A program made the position numbers and the translations under genes. From Streptomyces sp. NBC_01775 (lineage in GTDB: Bacteria > Actinomycetota > Actinomycetes > Streptomycetales > Streptomycetaceae): a stretch of 64,000 bases of DNA. Below are positions 1 through 8,100 of the stretch, piece by piece. Numbering within the stretch: position 1 is the first letter of the stretch; each line of letters begins with the position of its first letter. The stretch spans positions 3,844,001 to 3,908,000 of the forward strand of contig NZ_CP109104.1 of the NCBI RefSeq assembly GCF_035917675.1, written 5' to 3'. Under the pieces are notes generated by a model that saw only the letters and a list, made by a program, of their open reading frames with translations, was not told the DNA's origin and ran no database searches.

Positions 1-771
1 GTCCACGGCCAGGCAGCGGTCGGCGTCGCCGTCGTGGGCGACGCCCAGGTCCGCGCCGTGATGTACGACGGCGTCCCGCAGCCCGTCCAGGTGGGTGGAG
101 CCGCACTCGTCGTTGATGTTGAGCCCGTCGGGGTCGGTGCCGATGGTCACGACGTCGGCGCCCGCGCGCGCGAACGCCTCCGGGGAGACGCGGGACGCCG
201 CACCGTGCGCCCCGTCGATGACGACCTTGAGCCCGTCGAGCCGGTTGGGGAGGACGCCGACGAGATGGGCGACGTAGTTGTCGAAGCCCTCGTCGTAGTC
301 CTTGACCCGGCCCACCCCGCCGCCGACGGGCCGCGCCCACGCCTCGCCCGCCGCGTGCTCGCGGTAGAGCGCCTCGATACGGTCCTCCAGCTCGTCCGCG
401 AGCTTGTGGCCGCCGCGCGCGAAGAACTTGACGCCGTTGTCGGGCATCGGATTGTGGCTGGCCGAGAGCATCACGCCCAGGTCGGCGCCCAGCGCTCCCG
501 TCAGATAGGCGACGGCGGGCGTCGGCAGCACGCCGACCCGCAGCACATCGACCCCGGCACTGGCCAGACCCGCCACGACGGCGGCCTCCAGGAACTCCCC
601 GGAAGCGCGGGGGTCGCGCCCGACCACGGCCATCGGCCGGCTGTCGCCGCCCCTCACACTTGCCTCGGTCAGCACGTGGGCCGCCGCGACCGAGAGCCCG
701 AGCGCCAGCTCGGCCGTCAGCCCCTCATTGGCGACGCCACGTACACCGTCCGTACCGAAGAGTCGTGCCAC
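1..771 (-). CDS. glmM: Phosphoglucosamine mutase GlmM (N-terminal 257 residues; 3' end outside window)
   Basis: GlmM converts glucosamine-6-phosphate to glucosamine-1-phosphate in the cytosol, on the way to UDP-GlcNAc and peptidoglycan. The protein starts [15 protein letters not shown], the typical family N-terminus, from a GTG at 771. The phosphoserine loop SASHNP lies near residue 102, as in E. coli GlmM. The metal-binding loop DGDADR lies at the very edge of the window. The C-terminal sugar and phosphate-binding domains are cut off. It lies downstream of rplM-rpsI, behind a strong hairpin, so it is probably transcribed separately. Confidence 0.96.
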   Translation of the reverse strand, partial: MARLFGTDGVRGVANEGLTAELALGLSVAAAHVLTEASVRGGDSRPMAVVGRDPRASGEFLEAAVVAGLASAGVDVLRVGVLPTPAVAYLTGALGADLGVMLSASHNPMPDNGVKFFARGGHKLADELEDRIEALYREHAAGEAWARPVGGGVGRVKDYDEGFDNYVAHLVGVLPNRLDGLKVVIDGAHGAASRVSPEAFARAGADVVTIGTDPDGLNINDECGSTHLDGLRDAVVHHGADLGVAHDGDADRCLAVD

Positions 772-877
772 AGTCGTTCCTCCGAGTTCCGCGGGCGTTC
801 ATCACACGGGCTTCCGCGAGCCCGTTACACCAGGTATACGCCCTGTATTCCCCGTGGCGGTGCGGGGCCGTCGCCAC

Positions 878-923
878 CAAAAGACGGATGCCCCGTCGGC
901 ACCGAGGTGCGGACGGGGCATCC
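878..923 (-). terminator. Rho-independent terminator after rpsI
   Basis: A 12-bp perfect stem has arms at 886-897 and 912-923 (GGATGCCCCGTC and its complement). Read on the minus strand it is followed by a T-rich run at 885-878. It begins 43 nt downstream of the rpsI stop and ends the rplM-rpsI transcript before glmM. Confidence 0.85.
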
Positions 924-966
924 AGGCTGAAGCCTTCGCAGCCGACAGCCTCCAGCCGGCGCCAGG

Positions 967-1470
967 TCAGCGCTTGCTGTACTGCGTGCCCTTACGGGCC
1001 TTCTTGAGGCCGGCCTTCTTGCGCTCGACGGCACGCGAGTCACGCGTGAGGAACCCGGCCTTCTTGAGCGTGCCGCGGTTGTTGTCGACGTCCGCCTCGT
1101 TCAGCGCGCGGGCCACGCCCAGGCGCAGGGCGCCGGCCTGACCCGAGATGCCGCCGCCGGAGATACGGGCGACCACGTCGTAGCGGTCGTCCAGCTCCAG
1201 GACCTTGAACGGCTCGTTGACTTCCTGCTGGTGCACCTTGTTGGGGAAGTAGCCCTCAAGGGTGCGCCCGTTGACCTTCCACTTGCCGCTGCCCGGAATG
1301 ATCCGGACGCGGGCGATGGCGTTCTTACGACGCCCGGTGCCGGCGGCCGGCTGCGGGTCGCCGAAGCGGGACGCGAGGGACTCGGAGGTGTACTCCTCCG
1401 GGGCCTCGGGGGTCTCGGTGGTGTATTCCTCGACGCCCTCGACGGGGGTCTCGGCGGTGGTCTCGGCCAC
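967..1470 (-). CDS. rpsI: 30S ribosomal protein S9
   Basis: S9 belongs to the small-subunit head; its C-terminal tail reaches the P-site tRNA. The 167-residue product has an acidic N-terminal extension of about 38 residues (rich in E, T and P) that is common in actinobacterial S9. The S9 core ([24 protein letters not shown]) follows, and the protein ends in the conserved basic tail ...KGTQYSKR. It lies 42 nt after rplM in the usual L13-S9 operon. Confidence 0.98.
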   Translation of the reverse strand: MAETTAETPVEGVEEYTTETPEAPEEYTSESLASRFGDPQPAAGTGRRKNAIARVRIIPGSGKWKVNGRTLEGYFPNKVHQQEVNEPFKVLELDDRYDVVARISGGGISGQAGALRLGVARALNEADVDNNRGTLKKAGFLTRDSRAVERKKAGLKKARKGTQYSKR

Positions 1471-1512
1471 GATTCTCCTCAGCTTCTCTTCAGTCTTAGG
1501 GGGTGGCCGGAC

Positions 1513-1956
1513 TTACTGCGCGACCTGGCTGATCTCGAACGGCACGGGCTGCTGAGCAGCGTGCGGGTGCTGGTCGCCCGAGTAGACCTTCAGCTTCGAG
1601 AGCATCTGACGGCCCAGGGTGTTCTTGGGGATCATGCCCTTGACGGCCTTCTCGACCGCCTTCTCGGGGTTCTTGTCCAGCAGCTCGTCGTAACGGACGG
1701 AGCGCAGACCACCCGGGTACCCGGAGTGGCGGTACGCCAGCTTCTGGATCCGCTTGTTGCCGGACAGGTGCACCTTGTCGGCGTTGATGATGATGACGAA
1801 GTCACCAGTGTCAACGTGGGGCGCGTACACCGGCTTGTGCTTGCCCCTCAGGAGAGTGGCGGCCTGAGAGGCCAGACGGCCCAGGACCACGTCCTGAGCG
1901 TCGATGATGTGCCACTGGCGCTGGACGTCGCCGGGCTTGGGGCTGTACGTACGCAC
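1513..1956 (-). CDS. rplM: 50S ribosomal protein L13
   Basis: L13 is an early-assembly protein of the large subunit. The 147-residue product contains the family hallmarks [16 protein letters not shown] near the N-terminus and [19 protein letters not shown] near the C-terminus. It is the first gene of the rplM-rpsI operon and is driven by a clear promoter about 180 nt upstream. Confidence 0.98.
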   Translation of the reverse strand: MRTYSPKPGDVQRQWHIIDAQDVVLGRLASQAATLLRGKHKPVYAPHVDTGDFVIIINADKVHLSGNKRIQKLAYRHSGYPGGLRSVRYDELLDKNPEKAVEKAVKGMIPKNTLGRQMLSKLKVYSGDQHPHAAQQPVPFEISQVAQ

Positions 1957-2132
1957 GGTCGTAGCCTTCGCTTCTTCAGTGAATTGGGTCCTGACAAGGC
2001 CACCAACAGATCATCCCGAACAGGACCGCACGCGGTGACGCAACCGCACACGACCGCCAGACGTCAGCCGGTGAGCCGGTGTAAAGACCCCCCACGTGAG
2101 AACAGGCAAGCCAATACACACAACGATCCGCC

Positions 2133-2162
2133 AGAATACCGACCCTCCCCCGCAAGGGTCAA
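2133..2162 (-). promoter_or_regulatory. Promoter of rplM-rpsI
   Basis: On the minus strand a TTGACC box (2162-2157) is followed after 18 nt by TATTCT (2138-2133). This is a close match to the vegetative HrdB consensus. It lies between the ABC-F gene and rplM and would give a leader of about 170 nt. The transcription start has not been measured. Confidence 0.75.
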
Positions 2163-2171
2163 AACCGGGGT

Positions 2172-3791
2172 TCACCGCACCCGCGCAACCCGCCCCTCCC
2201 CCCACACCGGCTCCGACGCCTCCCGCACCCGGCCGTCCGCACCGAAGACGAGATAGCGGTCGAAGGAGCGCGCGAACCAGCGGTCGTGCGTCACCGCCAG
2301 CACCGTGCCCTCGAAAGACTCCAGCCCCTCCTGAAGAGCCTCCGCCGACTCCAGGTCCAAGTTGTCCGTCGGCTCGTCCAGGAGCAGCGCCGTCACTCCC
2401 CCCAGCTCCAGCAGCAAGATCTGGAATCGGGCCTGCTGGCCGCCGCTGAGGCGGCCGAAGGGGAGCTCCGCCTGGCGGGTCAGCTCGTAGCGGCGCAGGA
2501 CCGACATCGCGGCGCCACGGTCCCGCGCGTGCTCCTTCCACAGGATGTCCAGGAGCGTGCGCCCCTCCAGCTCGGGGTGGGAGTGGGTCTGCGCGAAGTG
2601 GCCCGGGACCACGCGCGCGCCCAGCTTCCACGCGCCCGTGTGCGCCACCTCACCCCCGGCCAGCAGCCGCAGGAAGTGGGACTTGCCCGAGCCGTTCGAG
2701 CCGAGCACGGCGACCCGCTCGCCGTAGAAGACCTCCAGGTCGAAGGGGCGCATCAGCCCCGTCAGCTCCAGGCCCTGGCAGGTCACGGCCCGCACGCCCG
2801 TGCGTCCGCCCCGCAGCCGCATGCGGATGTCCTGTTCGCGCGGCGGCTCCATCGGCGGGCCCGCCTCCTCGAACTTCTGAAGGCGCGTGCGCGCGGCCTG
2901 GAGGCGGGAGGCCATGTCCGAGTTGAAGGCGGCCTTCTGCTTGTACATGATCACGAGCCGCTTCAGCTTGGCGTGCTCCTCGTCCCAGCGCCGCCGCAGC
3001 TCCTCGAAGCGCGCGAACCGCTCCTTGCGCGCCTCGTGGAACGTCGCGAAGCCCCCGCCGTGCACCCATACGTCGCTGCCGGCGGCGCCCGGCTCGACGC
3101 TGACGATGCGGTCGGCCGCGCGGGCGAGCAGCTCACGGTCGTGGGAGATGAACAGCACCGTCTTCTTCGTCTCGCGCAGCCGCTCCTCCAGCCAGCGCTT
3201 GCCGGGGACGTCCAGATAGTTGTCCGGCTCGTCCAGCAGCAGCACCTCGTCGGTGCCGCGCAGCAGCGACTCCAGCACCAGCCGCTTCTGCTCACCGCCG
3301 GAGAGCGTGCGCACCTGCCGCCACTGCGCCTTCTCATACGGGATGCCCAGCGCGGCGACCGTACACATGTCCCACAGCGTCTCGGCTTCGTACCCGCGCG
3401 CCTCGGCCCAGTCGGCGAGCGCCTGCGCGTACTGGAGCTGAGCCTTCTCGTCGTCGACGGTCATCACCGCCAGTTCCGCCTCGTCCACGGCGCGCGCCGC
3501 CGCGCGGATCTCCGGGTGGGCCACCGAAACCAGCAGGTCACGCACCGTACTCTCGTCCCGTACGCTCCCCACGAACTGCGGCATCACCCCCAGCCCACCG
3601 CTGATGGTGATCGTCCCCGCCTCGGGTTTCAGCTCCCCCGCGATCAGCCGCAGCAGCGTCGTCTTGCCCGCGCCGTTGGCCCCCACCAGCGCCACCGAGG
3701 CGGCCTCGCCCACCCGCAGGAAGGCGTCGTCGAAGAGCGGCCTCCCGTCGGGAAGGTAGTACTCCAGATGTGCCACCTCGACATGTCCCAT
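2172..3791 (-). CDS. ABC-F family ATPase (two nucleotide-binding domains, no membrane domain)
   Basis: This 539-residue soluble protein has two ABC cassettes. The first has Walker A GANGAGKT (residues 37-44), signature LSGGEQKR and Walker B LLLDEPDNYLD. The second has GSNGSGKS, LSGGQQAR and LLLDEPTDNLD. A charged linker (KLKRLVIMYKQKAAFNSDMASR) lies between them, as expected for ABC-F proteins that act at the ribosome E site as translation factors or antibiotic-resistance proteins. No transmembrane segment is present. Start ATG 3791 was chosen over longer forms because homology (GHVEVAHLEYYLP) begins there. It is divergent from the 3857 gene. Whether it gives drug resistance cannot be told from sequence. 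Confidence 0.88.
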   Translation of the reverse strand: MGHVEVAHLEYYLPDGRPLFDDAFLRVGEAASVALVGANGAGKTTLLRLIAGELKPEAGTITISGGLGVMPQFVGSVRDESTVRDLLVSVAHPEIRAAARAVDEAELAVMTVDDEKAQLQYAQALADWAEARGYEAETLWDMCTVAALGIPYEKAQWRQVRTLSGGEQKRLVLESLLRGTDEVLLLDEPDNYLDVPGKRWLEERLRETKKTVLFISHDRELLARAADRIVSVEPGAAGSDVWVHGGGFATFHEARKERFARFEELRRRWDEEHAKLKRLVIMYKQKAAFNSDMASRLQAARTRLQKFEEAGPPMEPPREQDIRMRLRGGRTGVRAVTCQGLELTGLMRPFDLEVFYGERVAVLGSNGSGKSHFLRLLAGGEVAHTGAWKLGARVVPGHFAQTHSHPELEGRTLLDILWKEHARDRGAAMSVLRRYELTRQAELPFGRLSGGQQARFQILLLELGGVTALLLDEPTDNLDLESAEALQEGLESFEGTVLAVTHDRWFARSFDRYLVFGADGRVREASEPVWGEGRVARVR

Positions 3792-3820
3792 GTGCGGGAT
3801 TGTCACCGTCGCCGTACCCC

Positions 3821-3856
3821 TCAACCAAGCGAATATCGAGCGCATAAGATGCGCCC
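3821..3856 (+). promoter_or_regulatory. Candidate promoter giving a leaderless mRNA
   Basis: TCAACC (3821-3826), an 18-nt spacer and TAAGAT (3845-3850) lie just before the ATG at 3857. Transcription would begin at or within a few bases of that ATG. No Shine-Dalgarno sequence is visible. The -35 match is weak. Confidence 0.45.
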
Positions 3857-4693
3857 ATGAGCTTTGGGCAGGGGGGACCCGAGTGGGGTTCCGGTTCCAC
3901 ACCGGACTGGGCCGCGCTCGCCGAGCAGGCCGAACGCCACCGCAGCAGGCGCCGCCGCTGGCTGATGGCGGGCGGCGGCGCGCTGGCGACCGCCGCCGTC
4001 GCGGGCATCGTCGCGTTGGCCGTCGTCAACGAGGGCGGCGGGGACGGCGCCTCCGACAAGCCCTCCAGCTCGCTCCCGGCGCCCGAGGACCTGCCCTCCA
4101 GCAGCGACGCGCAGCCCACCTTCAAGGACGAGCCGCCGCCCCCGCCGCCGCCCAGGGACTTCATCGCCGACGCCGAGCACGACAAGGCGCCCCTGAGCGC
4201 GGCCACGCTCTTCCCGGCCAAGCGCATCACGGTCAACGGCCACTCCTACAAGCTCGCCTCCACCAGCACGAGCAAGAACTGCGCCCAGGCGGCACACGCG
4301 GGCCTCGGCCCGGTGCTGACCGGCAACGACTGCGACACGCTCTACCGCGCCACCTTCACCAGCAACGGCCTCGCCGTGACGGTCGGCATCGCCGCATTCG
4401 AGGACGCGAAGACCGCCGCGAAGGTCAAGAAGCAGTACCGGCCCAACCTGGTGGCCCTCCCCGGCAACGGCGTCCCCGACTTCTGCCGCACCGTCACCTG
4501 CCGTACGACGGCCAACAGTCTGGGCCGCTACGCCTACTTCACCATCGCGGGCCGCACCAACGGCAAGGAGTCGGGCCCCTCCGACACCCAGGCCCAGAAG
4601 GTGGCGCTCGACGGCTCCAACTACGCCTACGCCCGCGTCCTCCAGCGCGGCCGGGCCCAGTCCTCCGAGGCGGCCAAGGAACCGGCCTCCTGA
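3857..4693 (+). CDS. Membrane-anchored or secreted protein of unknown function
   Basis: The 278-residue product has a short cytoplasmic N-terminus ending in a basic cluster (residues 29-34). One hydrophobic segment follows at about 36-57, then a Pro/Ser/Asp-rich linker (about 60-105, including a run of prolines). A folded extracytoplasmic domain of about 165 residues contains four Cys that could form disulphides (in KNCAQAA, NDCDTL and the FCRTVTCRTT pair). No catalytic motif is recognised. No ribosome-binding site is visible and a -10-like box lies immediately upstream, suggesting leaderless translation. It diverges from the ABC-F gene. Confidence 0.75.
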   Translation: MSFGQGGPEWGSGSTPDWAALAEQAERHRSRRRRWLMAGGGALATAAVAGIVALAVVNEGGGDGASDKPSSSLPAPEDLPSSSDAQPTFKDEPPPPPPPRDFIADAEHDKAPLSAATLFPAKRITVNGHSYKLASTSTSKNCAQAAHAGLGPVLTGNDCDTLYRATFTSNGLAVTVGIAAFEDAKTAAKVKKQYRPNLVALPGNGVPDFCRTVTCRTTANSLGRYAYFTIAGRTNGKESGPSDTQAQKVALDGSNYAYARVLQRGRAQSSEAAKEPAS

Positions 4694-4854
4694 AGCGGGC
4701 TCCGAAGCCGGGCCCTGGATCCGGGGTTTGCGGATCGGCCCCTGACGACACACAACGCGGTAACGAAGTTCTCCCTGTGCGCGGGCGCGCCCGGTCAGAG
4801 CGCTAGGGTCCGTGGCAGACCGTCAGGGCTGGGGGGACGAGGGGGCATCCGCCG

Positions 4855-5106
4855 ATGGAGCGGGACGAGACCGTGATCGGCTGCGCCGGGGTACTGGTCA
4901 TCGGCACCCGAGGAGCCGCAGGACCGGGCGAGGTCCTCGTACGGATCAGAGGCGGCACCGAGGCCTATCTCGCCTGGTCCCCCGAACCGTTGCCGGCCGG
5001 CGTGACCGTGCTCGTCATCGAGTCCCGCGGCACGCGCCAGGTCGACGTCAGCGAGTGGACCGACCCCCTCGACACGCTCACCGGCGGTATGGACCAAGCC
5101 AGTTGA
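4855..5106 (+). CDS. Small NfeD-like OB-fold protein
   Basis: The 83-residue product resembles the C-terminal soluble domain of NfeD (VIGCAGVLVIGTRGAAGPGEVLVRIRGG...GVTVLVIESRGTRQVDVSEW). In NfeD-family proteins this domain is an OB-fold partner of flotillins. There is no transmembrane segment, so this is the stand-alone type. GAGGGGG lies 9 nt before the ATG. It is followed 11 nt later by the flotillin gene, the classical NfeD-flotillin pairing. It may modulate the flotillin scaffold. The assignment rests on pattern and context. Confidence 0.7.
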   Translation: MERDETVIGCAGVLVIGTRGAAGPGEVLVRIRGGTEAYLAWSPEPLPAGVTVLVIESRGTRQVDVSEWTDPLDTLTGGMDQAS

Positions 5107-5117
5107 GGAGATGAAGG

Positions 5118-6293
5118 ATGTTCGGATATCGCGTCCCCGCACCCGACGAGGCGATGCTCATCTCAGGCGGCAGGCGAGGGCTGAAAGGCGCGCCCTTCCG
5201 GGTGGTGACCGGACACGGCAAGTTCGTGCTGCCGATCTTCCGTAAGACCCGCTTCCTGACCCTGGCGATGCGCGAGGCCGAGGTGGCGGAGACCTGTGTG
5301 ACCCGGCAGGGCATCGTGCTGACGGTGCGCGCCGTGATCGCCTTCAAGGTCGGCAACGACACCGAGAGCATCGTCAACGCCGGGCAGCGCTTCCTTTCGG
5401 AGCAGGAGCAGATGTCGGTGCTGACGGGGCGGATCTTCTCCGGTCACCTGCGCTCCATCATCGGCTCCATGACGGTCGAGGAGATCGTCACCGAGCGGCA
5501 GAAGCTCGCCACCGAGGTGCTGGAGACGTCGAAGACCGAGATGGGGAAGATCGGCCTGATCGTCGACTCGCTCCAGATCCAGTCCATCGACGACGGCGAC
5601 ACCGGCTACATCGAGGCGATGTCGGCCCCCCACAAGGCGGCCATCCAGCGGCAGGCCAAGATCGCCGAGGCGAAGGCCACCCAGGCGTCGGTCGAGGCCC
5701 AGCAGGAGGCGGAGCGCAACCAGGCCGAGTACAACCGGCAGACCGCCGTCGTCCAGGCCGAGTACAAAGCCGAGGTCGACCGCGCCCAGGCCCAGTCCGC
5801 GCAGGCCGGACCGCTCGCCCAGGCGCACGCCCAGCAGGAGGTGCTCGCCGCACAGACGGAGCTGGCCGAGCGCGCGGCACGGCTGCGTCAGCAGGAGCTG
5901 GTGGCCGAGGTCGTCAAGCCCGCCGAGGCAGAGGCCGAGCGGATCAGGGTGGTGGCACTGGCCGACGCCGAACGGATGAAGATCCAGGCCGAGGCCGCGG
6001 CCTCCCACGACCGCGTCGCCCTCGACCAGCTGCTGATCAATCAGCTTCCGGAGATCGTCAAGGAGGCGGCGGCGGGCCTGTCCCACGCCAACGTCAACGT
6101 CCTCAACGGCGCCGACGGCCTCGGCGAGATCGCCGCGGGCCTCGTCGGCCAGGGCCTGACGATCCTGGACACCGTCAAGCAGAACCTGGGCACGCCCGGC
6201 GCCGAGAAGGGGGCCGAGCGAGCCACGACGACAAAGCCCCGCACCCCGCAGCAGCGCAGCGGCCCGGACGACGGCCCGGTCGCGATCCCCTGA
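5118..6293 (+). CDS. SPFH/Band-7 domain flotillin-like protein
   Basis: The 391-residue product has an SPFH domain at about residues 1-165, with the flotillin-type stretch FLSEQEQMSVLTGRIFSGHLR and SMTVEEIVTERQKLATEV. A long Ala/Glu-rich coiled coil follows (about 180-300, many E-A pairs). The C-terminal part is NQLPEIVKEAAAGLSHANVNVLNG, also typical of flotillins. No N-terminal membrane hairpin is obvious, so membrane contact may need acylation or a partner. AGGAG lies 7 nt before the ATG. Flotillins organise membrane microdomains and affect fluidity; the exact role here is inferred. Confidence 0.88.
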   Translation: MFGYRVPAPDEAMLISGGRRGLKGAPFRVVTGHGKFVLPIFRKTRFLTLAMREAEVAETCVTRQGIVLTVRAVIAFKVGNDTESIVNAGQRFLSEQEQMSVLTGRIFSGHLRSIIGSMTVEEIVTERQKLATEVLETSKTEMGKIGLIVDSLQIQSIDDGDTGYIEAMSAPHKAAIQRQAKIAEAKATQASVEAQQEAERNQAEYNRQTAVVQAEYKAEVDRAQAQSAQAGPLAQAHAQQEVLAAQTELAERAARLRQQELVAEVVKPAEAEAERIRVVALADAERMKIQAEAAASHDRVALDQLLINQLPEIVKEAAAGLSHANVNVLNGADGLGEIAAGLVGQGLTILDTVKQNLGTPGAEKGAERATTTKPRTPQQRSGPDDGPVAIP

Positions 6294-6312
6294 TTCCGGG
6301 GATCCGCACACA

Positions 6313-6418
6313 CCGCCGAGGGGTTCGTACGGACCCGCCGAGGGATTCGTACGAACCCCGCCGAGGGATTCATACGAAACCCCGCCGAGGGATTCGTACG
6401 GACTCGTCGAGCGGTCGT
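6313..6418. repeat. Tandem 22-24 nt repeat with internal palindrome between convergent genes
   Basis: Four clear copies of CCGCCGAGGGATTCGTACGA (starting 6313, 6335, 6358 and 6382) and a fifth degenerate copy near 6404 fill the space between the flotillin gene and truA, which converge here. Each unit contains all or part of the palindrome TTCGTACGAA. It could be a bidirectional termination region or a protein-binding array; neither is established. Confidence 0.85.
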
Positions 6419-6423
6419 ACGGT

Positions 6424-7272
6424 TCAGCAGCAGCCGGACCCGTCCCCGCTGCCCGGCAGGGTCCGCTTGTTGCGGGACGCCAGGTTGCGGGCGGCCAGCT
6501 CGTCGTCGGCCGGGTACCCGACCTCCTCCAGGGTCAGCCCGTGCGGCCGTACGACGTGGACGGCCGAGTCCCGCACCCCGGCGGCCAGCACTTTCGCGGG
6601 CCACTCCGGGGGACGGTGCCCGTCGCCGACGAACAGCATGGCGCCCACCAGCGAGCGGACCATGTTGTGGCAGAACGCGTCCGCCCTGACCGTCGCCTCC
6701 AGCACCCCGTCCTCGCGCCGCACCCACTCCAGCCGCTGGAGCGTGCGGATCGTCGTCGCGCCCTCACGCTTCTTGCAGTACGCCGCGAAGTCGTGCTCGC
6801 CCACCAGGCCGCCCGCGGCCTCGTTCATGGCGTCGAGGTCCAGCGGCCAGTTGTGCCACAGCACATGGCCACGCTGAAGCGGATCGGCTCCGCCGGGGTG
6901 GTCGGTGACGCGGTAGGCGTAGCGGCGCCAGATCGCGGAGAACCGCGCGTCGAAGTGCGCGGGCGCCTCGCTCACCCGGAAGATCCGTACGTCCATGGGC
7001 AGCCGCCCGGCGAGCCGGCGCAACAGCCGCTCCCCGTGCTCGGCCCAGACGTCCCCGGGCAGGTCGACGTGGGCGACCTGCCCGCGCGCGTGCACCCCTG
7101 CGTCGGTCCGCCCGGCCACGGTCAGCTCCGGCTTCTCCGGCAGCCGCAGGACGACCCCCAGCGCGTCCTCGATCTCCTCCTGCACCGTCCGCCGCCCCCG
7201 CTGCCGGGCCCACCCGGAAAACTCCCGCCCGTTGTAAGCCAGATCCAGCCGCACTCGCACCACGTCACTCAC
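6424..7272 (-). CDS. truA: tRNA pseudouridine(38-40) synthase TruA
   Basis: TruA isomerises uridines 38-40 in the anticodon stem-loop of tRNAs. The 282-residue product starts with [18 protein letters not shown] and carries the catalytic loop [18 protein letters not shown], whose first Asp is the catalytic residue. Further family motifs are RYAYRV and [13 protein letters not shown]. The C-terminal tail is basic and ends GSGCC. It lies 95 nt downstream of rplQ behind a hairpin, the usual actinobacterial position at the end of the alpha operon. Confidence 0.96.
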   Translation of the reverse strand: MSDVVRVRLDLAYNGREFSGWARQRGRRTVQEEIEDALGVVLRLPEKPELTVAGRTDAGVHARGQVAHVDLPGDVWAEHGERLLRRLAGRLPMDVRIFRVSEAPAHFDARFSAIWRRYAYRVTDHPGGADPLQRGHVLWHNWPLDLDAMNEAAGGLVGEHDFAAYCKKREGATTIRTLQRLEWVRREDGVLEATVRADAFCHNMVRSLVGAMLFVGDGHRPPEWPAKVLAAGVRDSAVHVVRPHGLTLEEVGYPADDELAARNLASRNKRTLPGSGDGSGCC

Positions 7273-7317
7273 GGTCCGATCTTCTCATTGCTCCAACCAG
7301 GACCCGCCGCACACGAC

Positions 7318-7353
7318 AAAGTGGGCCCGCCCCCACAAGGGAGCGGGCCCACT
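7318..7353 (-). terminator. Terminator-like hairpin after rplQ
   Basis: A 10-bp GC-rich stem has arms GTGGGCCCGC (7321-7330) and GCGGGCCCAC (7343-7352). It is followed on the minus strand by TTTG. It lies between rplQ and truA and ends or attenuates the alpha operon transcript. Confidence 0.7.
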
Positions 7354-7367
7354 CAGAGGTAAGAACG

Positions 7368-7868
7368 TCAGGCGTTCTTGGCCTCGCCGTCCTCGTCCTC
7401 GGCCTCGGCCGAGTCCTTCTTCAGCTCGGCCACAGCGTCGTCACCAGCGGCGTCCTTGGCGGTGCGCTTGGTCGCCGCCTCGGCCTCGCCGACAGCGGTC
7501 TGCTGCACGGTCAGGGCCTCGACCAGCTCGATGACCGCCATCGGGGCGTTGTCGCCACGACGCGGACCGATCTTGGTGATGCGGGTGTAGCCACCGGGAC
7601 GGTTCTCGTACCGCGGGCCGATCTCGGTGAAGAGCGTGTGCACGACGCTCTTGTCCAGGACCGTGCGCATGACCTGACGGCGGTTGTGAAGGTCGCCCTT
7701 CTTCGCCTTGGTGATCAGACGCTCGGCGACCGGACGCAGGCGGCGGGCCTTCGCCTCGGTCGTCGTGATGCGGCCGTGCTCGAACAGAGCGGTGGCCAGG
7801 TTGCCCAGCATCGCCTTCTGGTGCGCGGCACTGCCACCCAGACGGGGACCCTTGGTGGGCTTCGGCAT
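7368..7868 (-). CDS. rplQ: 50S ribosomal protein L17
   Basis: L17 is a large-subunit protein near the tunnel exit. The 166-residue product starts [21 protein letters not shown] and contains [19 protein letters not shown], both diagnostic. The bacterial core ends near residue 120 and is followed by an acidic, alanine-rich extension of about 45 residues, usual in Streptomyces. Start 7868 was chosen over an upstream GTG because the family begins there. It is separated from rpoA by a repeat-bearing spacer of 232 nt. Confidence 0.97.
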   Translation of the reverse strand: MPKPTKGPRLGGSAAHQKAMLGNLATALFEHGRITTTEAKARRLRPVAERLITKAKKGDLHNRRQVMRTVLDKSVVHTLFTEIGPRYENRPGGYTRITKIGPRRGDNAPMAVIELVEALTVQQTAVGEAEAATKRTAKDAAGDDAVAELKKDSAEAEDEDGEAKNA

Positions 7869-7951
7869 GATGTCTCTCCTCACGTTGTCCCTGCACCGGC
7901 CGTATCAGGCACCGGCGGCAGTCCCGGCCGTACGAGGTACCGGGAATTCGG

Positions 7952-8032
7952 CCCCGCGCCCCTCAAGGAGCGCGGGGTGGTGCGCCCCGTCAGGGGCGCG
8001 GGGAACTGCGCGACCAGCCACAACCGGCCCGC
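7952..8032. repeat. Streptomyces-type intergenic repeat with two hairpins
   Basis: Two back-to-back stems (arms 7952-7959/7970-7977 and 7982-7988/7993-7999) are followed by GCGGGGAACTGCGCGACCAG and a CCACAA run. From memory this string recurs between genes in many Streptomyces genomes. Here it interrupts the rpoA-rplQ spacing. Function is unknown; it may affect mRNA processing or termination. Confidence 0.75.
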
Positions 8033-8061
8033 AGCTCCCCAACAACAGCACAGGGCGGACT

Positions 8062-8089
8062 CTCAGTACTGCCAGGTCTCCAGAACCCA
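8062..8089 (-). repeat. Partial duplicate of the rpoA 3' end
   Basis: The sequence 8062-8089 repeats the end of rpoA (8100-8128) with a few changes. Both contain GCAGTACTGA, the last Gln-Tyr codons and stop, preceded by a matching GGAGACC block. The copy lies 38 nt downstream of the real stop, next to the intergenic repeat. It looks like a scar of a local duplication or insertion. Confidence 0.75.
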
Positions 8090-8100
8090 GCGTCAGCGCC

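Noticed and set aside
6313..6418. Possible CRISPR array
   Set aside because: Units of 22-24 nt are directly adjacent with no spacers and no cas genes are present.
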